A DNA stretch of 12,020 nucleotides from positions 1 to 12,020 of the forward strand of contig CAKPJO010000035.1 of the NCBI GenBank assembly GCA_934162685.1, written 5' to 3'. The notes beneath the pieces were generated by a model. It saw only the letters and a list, made by a program, of their open reading frames with translations, made no database searches and had not been told where the DNA came from. Shown here piece by piece: positions 8,401 to 12,020 of this stretch. The position numbers were made by a program, and so were the translations under genes. Source of the DNA: an uncultured Bacilli bacterium. GTDB taxonomy: Bacteria; Bacillota_I; Bacilli_A; RFN20; CAG-826. The stretch's first letter is position 1, and every line of letters begins with the position of its first letter.

Positions 8401-8586
8401 TTTTAACTTAACACTAATAGAATCAAGTTCTGGATTGCCAACACGATTTTTTTCTGCTTCTTCTAATGAAGAACGATATTTATCGTAAGCAACTTTGGAA
8501 CTAATTACTTGTCCCATAGCAACACCAGCACAAATTGCCACAACGGAAGAAATAACAACTTTTTCAATAATCTTTTTCTTATTCAT
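5443..8586 (-). CDS. Membrane-anchored surface protein: Ig-like domains, carbohydrate-binding-like domain, two propeller-like modules
   Basis: This protein has 1047 residues from ATG at 8586. A basic N-terminus and one helix (about 6-30) act as signal anchor; no lipobox or sortase motif is seen. Outside the membrane come an Ig-like segment (57-136), a bacterial Ig-like domain of Big_3 type (137-216, with NYEEGKTFDPTGMVVEVLY) and a second segment resembling the first (228-294). A beta-rich domain follows at 317-475, ending GGNNTITLSIKDSG...INIDYLDVI, as in CBM6/CBM35-like sugar-binding domains. Two homologous modules of about 240 residues (515-748 and 800-1047) both open with GGCSDG and look like beta-propeller repeats. 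A longer frame to 8640 exists, but the AAGGAGG site 8 nt before 8586 decides the start. It overlaps the glycoside hydrolase gene by 8 bp, so it is probably its partner in glycan binding. The function is inferred from domains only. Confidence 0.75.
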   Translation of the reverse strand: MNKKKIIEKVVISSVVAICAGVAMGQVISSKVAYDKYRSSLEEAEKNRVGNPELDSISVKLKDGIGYFKNGKASPNKDDFEVQANFTVKNGEDYSSNLTSKQFNMEVNKDFANNGGEIKFTYLTKETTINISLKDVIPTGLTVTKNPNIINYEEGKTFDPTGMVVEVLYNDGSKLSIDASKLLVDTTTPLKVSDKSWNISYKFNGVTLNGKVNISVFKKGEFSDGKLIGISVSAGKAIAFADEPRANSNLDDLVVMGQFDSGNYVQLNKDQYDIADKEVIVDFGKKTNLSICAKDNAQVFCEVETEVVKRNKGENAVISGGNVLSATTYDFVNNEYVPSNVINYVGNLSDGSTLKFNFQSKSYIRASLKLRVASNYLLLDGTNYHTEELQLNKLLDLNVNGASKIISKDKIIERVGNSSDKNKPSQVYYDVVLNDVFIKGGNNTITLSIKDSGLRNYDDTMASINIDYLDVIMLEDKSISLGEYNQITTSNNLTKVINANKYYETDKSLALLANKDIQGGCSDGEYGYFATSGFGGAGTRIVKFDFTTNEVIKSSGEVDIGYVKGSWLTDSNNYNKLFFENGKIGIFTLDNKVSYYDSTTLELLEKGVALGSNSIDASYNEFIEEYAVVDKSFNLKFYNKDKNTIIDKGVTLKFNKSGYTFRSISSDEDYIYAVYRDNNESVTTALIEVYDWNGVKAKDDLVIDCSNGLSQSNNRTVQNMVFVNGSTYLVGRAYSGNNRGMFASKLTMSLNEFSTFDTSLLGGYVQNAMKEGKDPAFTNQVLSNSIAISKEYNGKNVNLFSVEGGCSDGKYLYYALTSNGRQYVTIVKYDLDKNEVIASSDVLQLFEKSSWAEDCNLFYQNGLIYLINNGNNTMKAFDSNTLTLRNDISAIKFGDENSNYSKITSVGYNESTKNYVFSIGGKMYITDEDKNVTNTISLKAEHTKDFFKDFALAPDSGAAFQTLYADNGYIYALFNHNAWLASEIQIFDWSGNKIKTVTIEVDTNDVLNKANGSYNIQNLVELNGKLYLSVLSYGGNKGLYLYEISYK
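5446..6189 (-). repeat. Propeller-like protein module, copy 2
   Basis: This encodes residues 800-1047 of the surface protein. Landmarks shared in order with copy 1 are GGCSDGKY, IVKYDLDKNEVIASS (IVKFDFTTNEVIKSS in copy 1), SSWAED, GYNEST, YIYALF, IQIFDWSGN and YNIQNLVELNG. The first landmarks of the two copies are 285 residues apart. The repeat is visible in protein, not as long DNA identity, so the duplication is old. Confidence 0.75.
6343..7044 (-). repeat. Propeller-like protein module, copy 1
   Basis: This encodes residues 515-748 of the surface protein, opening with GGCSDGEYGYF and ending near RTVQNMVFVNGSTYLVGRA. The order of motifs matches copy 2 and, for its second half, the gene fragment at the right edge of the window. 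Confidence 0.75.
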
Positions 8587-11500
8587 TTGTGTTATCCTCC
8601 TTTTTATCTTCAAACCAGCTCTTTTTACGAATTGTTTCATAAGCCCAAATAGCTATGCCACATCCAATCATAATATCAAATGCGACAATAGTTGGTTTCC
8701 ACCAGTTCCAAGAATCAATGATAACCGCACTATCAATAGTCTTACCTTCATCTGGATGATCTTTAATATACTCATTCCAATTTTTATTAATTAGTTGTGT
8801 ATGTGCGTAAGCAAAGCATGCATGTTTAACAGCTTTTTTAAGTTGTTTTTGAATTCTTGGTGTTGCACTATCACTATAATTAAAACTATAATCTGCACCC
8901 ATATAATTAAGTTTTGAGCCCATACCTAAGTCATTACCAGCACGTAAGCCATGGTCAATATTCATGAATTTATTATCGTACGAATAGTCAGTTACTATTA
9001 CGCCTTTAAAGCCCCATTCTTGGCGCGCAACTCCTTCAATAAGAGCTTCACTACCTCCAGTATAACAAATTCCAATTCTTCCATAAGAGGTCATAAGTCC
9101 CATACAATCGGCAACTTCAATTGCTTTTTGGAAAGATTTTAAATATGTTTCTCTTAGAGCTTGTTCCGTACACCAGTTATATAAATAATTACGGTGATTT
9201 TCGGTTGGGTTTAATGCAAAGTGTTTTAAATAAGGGAAAGTACCTGTTCTTTGTAAACCAGTAATAGCATTTACTACCATTGTTGAAGATAAGAATGGAT
9301 CTTCACTATAATATTCAAAGTTACGTCCACCAATTGGGGTACGATGAATATTTGTTCCTGGTGCCCAAGCACTAGCAACATTTAAATTAACGCAATCCGT
9401 ACCATAAGAAACGCCCCATTCTAGTGCTAATTTCTTATTAAATGTTTGAGCTAATACTGTGTTAGATGTATAACCATTACCAACTTTTCCATCAACACCT
9501 GGGTTATATCCTTTAATTTGAAGTGGTCCATCGTATGCTGATAAACTTGGTAGACCAATTTCGTTAATTCTTGTAATTGAATAGCCATTACCTACTAAGT
9601 TAGTTGCAGAACCAATCTTTAATTGATTTAATAAGTCATCCCATCTTGCATCATCATAATTTGCCCCTAATTCATAACCTAATTCGGTAATACGTCCGTT
9701 TTCCGCTAATTTGTAGGAAGTATTTGTTTGTCCCCATTTTTCTTTAGTTTGGTCAACTTCCTTACCAAATACATCTGTAGTGGCGTTATCCCATTCATCG
9801 CCTAGTTCTTGAGTAATTTTTACTTTTTTAGCAATACTAGCGGTAATCTTACGGTTTTCGCCTCTTTTAAATTCATAAGGATCTGGAAGATTATTTCTAG
9901 AAATAAATGGAATATTAGCATTTTCATCGCCATTATTACCATCTAAAGAATATCCATCATATGCAGTTGGATAAGTAAATTTATTACTTACTTCTACACC
10001 TGTCACTTTGTCTTTACTAATTTTAATTGTATCTTCTACTTTTAAAGCAAAAGTATTTTTAGGCATTTCTTTTAAATGATGTGAATCAGTCATTAATTTA
10101 AGTTCATAATCTCCACTTTCTAATTCATATCCCTTAAATCCATTTTCATTTTTATCATAGCAATCGTAAGAAGTAAAATCATTAGGATCAATTTCAATAC
10201 TTACTTTTTGTTCGCTTTGTGGTTCCAACTTAATAGTTTTTTCATAACCCACTAAGCTAACATAAGATTTCTCGATTTGTCCATCTTTATATGGTGCAGT
10301 TAAATAAACTTGAACAACATCTTTACCAGCAGTTTCTCCAATGTTTTTCACTGTAACATCAATAGTAATTTTACTTTCATCGGTAAATGTTCCATTTGTT
10401 ATTTCTTTTCCATTTTTATCTTTAACAGTAATTACTGGATTACTCCATTCAAATTTTGTATATGACAAACCATAACCAAATGGATATTGAACAACACTAT
10501 CATACCCTTTTAAAGTAACATCTTGTCCTTTTCCGTCTAATACTTTACGCTCGTATTTAGCATTATTCCAAATGCCTTCTTTATCCGCGGTCTCGTACCA
10601 TTTATAGCCAACATATATTCCTTCAGCAAAGTCCATATAGGCATCACTTTTAGTCGCTAAATCGCCTAAATATTCACTTGCATTTGGATATTGACCAATA
10701 TTAGTAATATAATCATAATTAACATTACTTTCTAACTCATAAGCATAAGTATCAGCAAAATGCCCAGATGGACTACTATCACCATATAATAAATAAGGTA
10801 TTGCTCTAGCGCCATGCGTTCCAGTTGCGCCCACAACTAAGCAAGCATCAATGCCTGGAATTGTATCAACAAAATCAAGAACCATTGTGTTACAAGCATT
10901 AATTAAAACAATGACATTTTTATAATTCTCACCTAAATAAGTAAGCATTTCTTTTTCAGTGTTTGTAATTTTAATATAATCCGGACTCACATCTGTTGAT
11001 TCATGGCCTGTTCTAGAAACAACAAATAAGGCCGTATCTGAATAATTTTTAGCATTTTCTAATAGTTCATCACTATATACAGATTTGTCAGTTAGTTTTG
11101 GTTCAAAAATATCAGTTCTACCTCTTTGGCCGCTTTGTCCAAAACCCACATTACGAAATGGTTTATGAAATTTAGAATATGCATCAATTAAGTCTTGATT
11201 ATAACTAACCCCATATTCATATAAATCGAAAGCTTTTAATAAATCAACTGTATTATTCCAATCATTATCTTTTGGAGAAACAGTACCTGATCCTCCACCA
11301 GCCATAACCCAGTCAGTAACACTCCATCCAAAAATATTTATTTTATTATTGTCAGATTTACTTAATGGTAATACTCCATCATTTTTGGCTAATACCGCGC
11401 CTTCCATCACTATTTCTTTTACTAAGTCTTCCCCGCTAGCGCTCTCAGTAGAATTACTTTTGTTATTAGAAATTGGTGGGCACAAGTAACTATTAATTTG

Positions 11501-11599
11501 TGATTCGAAAATATTACATACTACATTTCCAATGACTGTTGCTGATGCAAGGACAATCATTCCCGCGAAATTAACGATTAATTTAACTCTTTTTTTCAT
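8579..11599 (-). CDS. Glycoside hydrolase family 3 enzyme, permuted domain order, membrane helix at both ends
   Basis: This 1006-residue protein has an N-terminal signal-anchor helix (about 6-30). The part normally C-terminal in GH3 comes first: an alpha/beta sandwich at about 55-285, with VVSRTGHEST at 193-202 and Glu200 a candidate acid/base. A FnIII-like domain follows (about 385-520, after FGYGLSY), then the alpha/beta barrel normally found first (about 635-900). The barrel holds YDGP at 689-692, RTPIGGRNFEYYSEDP at 753-768, KHF at 792-794 and the nucleophile motif GFKGVIVTDY with Asp871. A second helix at about 970-990 precedes a charged tail. GH3 enzymes remove terminal beta-linked glucose, xylose or GlcNAc from glycans; the exact sugar cannot be read here. 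Reversed GH3 domain order is known in some rumen bacteria. ATG 11599 has GGAG 7 nt upstream and follows the preceding gene by 23 bp. No lipobox precedes Cys28. Confidence 0.88.
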   Translation of the reverse strand: MKKRVKLIVNFAGMIVLASATVIGNVVCNIFESQINSYLCPPISNNKSNSTESASGEDLVKEIVMEGAVLAKNDGVLPLSKSDNNKINIFGWSVTDWVMAGGGSGTVSPKDNDWNNTVDLLKAFDLYEYGVSYNQDLIDAYSKFHKPFRNVGFGQSGQRGRTDIFEPKLTDKSVYSDELLENAKNYSDTALFVVSRTGHESTDVSPDYIKITNTEKEMLTYLGENYKNVIVLINACNTMVLDFVDTIPGIDACLVVGATGTHGARAIPYLLYGDSSPSGHFADTYAYELESNVNYDYITNIGQYPNASEYLGDLATKSDAYMDFAEGIYVGYKWYETADKEGIWNNAKYERKVLDGKGQDVTLKGYDSVVQYPFGYGLSYTKFEWSNPVITVKDKNGKEITNGTFTDESKITIDVTVKNIGETAGKDVVQVYLTAPYKDGQIEKSYVSLVGYEKTIKLEPQSEQKVSIEIDPNDFTSYDCYDKNENGFKGYELESGDYELKLMTDSHHLKEMPKNTFALKVEDTIKISKDKVTGVEVSNKFTYPTAYDGYSLDGNNGDENANIPFISRNNLPDPYEFKRGENRKITASIAKKVKITQELGDEWDNATTDVFGKEVDQTKEKWGQTNTSYKLAENGRITELGYELGANYDDARWDDLLNQLKIGSATNLVGNGYSITRINEIGLPSLSAYDGPLQIKGYNPGVDGKVGNGYTSNTVLAQTFNKKLALEWGVSYGTDCVNLNVASAWAPGTNIHRTPIGGRNFEYYSEDPFLSSTMVVNAITGLQRTGTFPYLKHFALNPTENHRNYLYNWCTEQALRETYLKSFQKAIEVADCMGLMTSYGRIGICYTGGSEALIEGVARQEWGFKGVIVTDYSYDNKFMNIDHGLRAGNDLGMGSKLNYMGADYSFNYSDSATPRIQKQLKKAVKHACFAYAHTQLINKNWNEYIKDHPDEGKTIDSAVIIDSWNWWKPTIVAFDIMIGCGIAIWAYETIRKKSWFEDKKEDNTNE
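8595..8602 (-). promoter_or_regulatory. Ribosome binding site that sets the start of the surface protein
   Basis: AAGGAGGA lies 8 nt upstream of ATG 8586-8584, inside the end of the glycoside hydrolase gene. It argues against the longer frame from 8640 and makes the overlap 8 bp, consistent with translational coupling. Confidence 0.75.
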
Positions 11600-11622
11600 T
11601 TTTTAACTCCATTTTAATTTTA

Positions 11623-12020
11623 CTAAAATCCAAAGGTTGTTTCAAATATATATGCACCTTTTGCGCTGCTGAAATTCAAGCCTAATACATATGTTTTACT
11701 ACCATTAACAATGATATTTTGTACATTATAAGAAGTGCCAGAGAGCCATTTTGATTCGACGCTACCACTAAATTTTACATTACTTCTTATAACATTGCCG
11801 TTCCAATCTAGTACATTTATTTCCGCACCCGCTAATCCATCTTTTTTAGCAATACTATAAATGTATTTGTCTGTAGAAGAAAGGCTTTCAATTGCAGTAA
11901 CAAAGGAACTAAATTTTAACTTAGCAATCCAAGTCGCTTTTTTCCCATTTTCGGCAAAATACAAATTGGAGTATCTATCTAAAATTGCGAATTTATTTAA
12001 TTTTTCGTTATATTGAATAG
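11623..12020 (-). CDS. C-terminal part of a propeller-like surface protein (N-terminus off right edge)
   Basis: The frame stays open from TAG at 11625-11623 to the right edge, about 132 codons. It aligns motif by motif with the last part of the propeller-like module of the 1047-residue protein downstream. IQYNEKLNKFAILDRYSNLYF matches the GYNESTKNYVF region, and YIYSIAKKDGLAGAEINVLDWNGN matches YIYALF...EIQIFDWSGN. YNVQNIIVNGSKTYVLGL matches YNIQNLVELNGKLYLSVL. It is therefore a paralogue of that protein, at least in its C-terminal module. A TTG at 11964 could be taken as a start, but the homology continues upstream of it, so the gene is longer. It is co-transcribed with the GH3 gene (23-bp gap) and is likely another surface glycan-binding partner. 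Confidence 0.72.
   Translation of the reverse strand, partial: IQYNEKLNKFAILDRYSNLYFAENGKKATWIAKLKFSSFVTAIESLSSTDKYIYSIAKKDGLAGAEINVLDWNGNVIRSNVKFSGSVESKWLSGTSYNVQNIIVNGSKTYVLGLNFSSAKGAYIFETTFGF

Noticed and set aside
8495..8794. Plus-strand frame with a hydrophobic stretch
   Set aside because: It is the antisense of the GH3 C-terminus and the surface protein N-terminus; the apparent helix reflects Lys/Glu-rich codons read backward.
8951..9142. Plus-strand frame of 63 codons
   Set aside because: It falls within the GH3 barrel coding region around the nucleophile motif, with no initiation signal.
11500..11530. Lipobox before Cys28 of the GH3 protein
   Set aside because: The residues before the cysteine are NVV, with no small residue at -1, so lipid attachment is not supported; the helix is better read as an uncleaved anchor.
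1..12020. CRISPR array, tRNA or rRNA genes, insertion sequences, tandem DNA repeats
   Set aside because: I found no regularly spaced repeats, no tRNA-like cloverleaf in the short gaps and no transposase or terminal inverted repeats; nearly all of the window is coding.
1..12020. Mollicute-type code with TGA as tryptophan
   Set aside because: Tryptophan codons are TGG and no frame needs TGA read-through. The absence of TGA stops among seven genes is too small a sample to mean anything.

Overview
The window is an AT-rich stretch in which every supported gene lies on the minus strand. Strong AAGGAGG-type ribosome binding sites, U-tract hairpin terminators, tight gene packing and surface proteins held by membrane helices point to a low-GC Gram-positive bacterium. 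It is plausibly an anaerobic, host- or gut-associated member of Bacilli/Clostridia or a relative of the Mollicutes. Tryptophan is read from TGG and the reading frames hold no in-frame TGA, so the standard code fits. The seven visible stop codons are TAA or TAG only, but that sample is too small to interpret. Lineage is inferred from style and gene content, not from a marker gene.

Reading in the direction of transcription (right to left), the first unit is a surface glycan locus (12020-5402). It starts with the C-terminal part of a beta-propeller-like surface protein that runs off the right edge. Next is a 1006-residue family 3 glycoside hydrolase with permuted domain order and a membrane helix at each end. 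Last is a 1047-residue membrane-anchored protein with Ig-like domains, a carbohydrate-binding-like domain and two copies of the propeller-like module also found in the first gene. The three genes are 23 bp apart and then overlapping by 8 bp, and the unit ends in a hairpin terminator. The likely role is binding and trimming an external beta-linked or amino-sugar glycan at the cell surface; the substrate is unknown.

The second unit is a single Cof-type HAD phosphatase gene (5344-4538) with its own weak promoter candidate. Some 130 bp downstream is a 14-bp hairpin with a T8 tract, placed directly against the ribosome binding site of the next gene, so it may also act as a leader element of that gene.

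The third unit (4332-2197) encodes a protein with three predicted membrane helices, two Rossmann/TrkA-N-like nucleotide-binding segments and a C-terminal RyR-type domain. It looks like a ligand-gated membrane sensor or channel relative without a recognisable K+ selectivity filter. It is the least understood gene here.

The fourth unit (2105-1) is a duplicated DUF1538 membrane protein followed by two consecutive divergent PII-like genes, the second cut by the left edge. The genes are packed stop-to-start, and the arrangement suggests a transporter-like protein governed by its own PII-like signal proteins.
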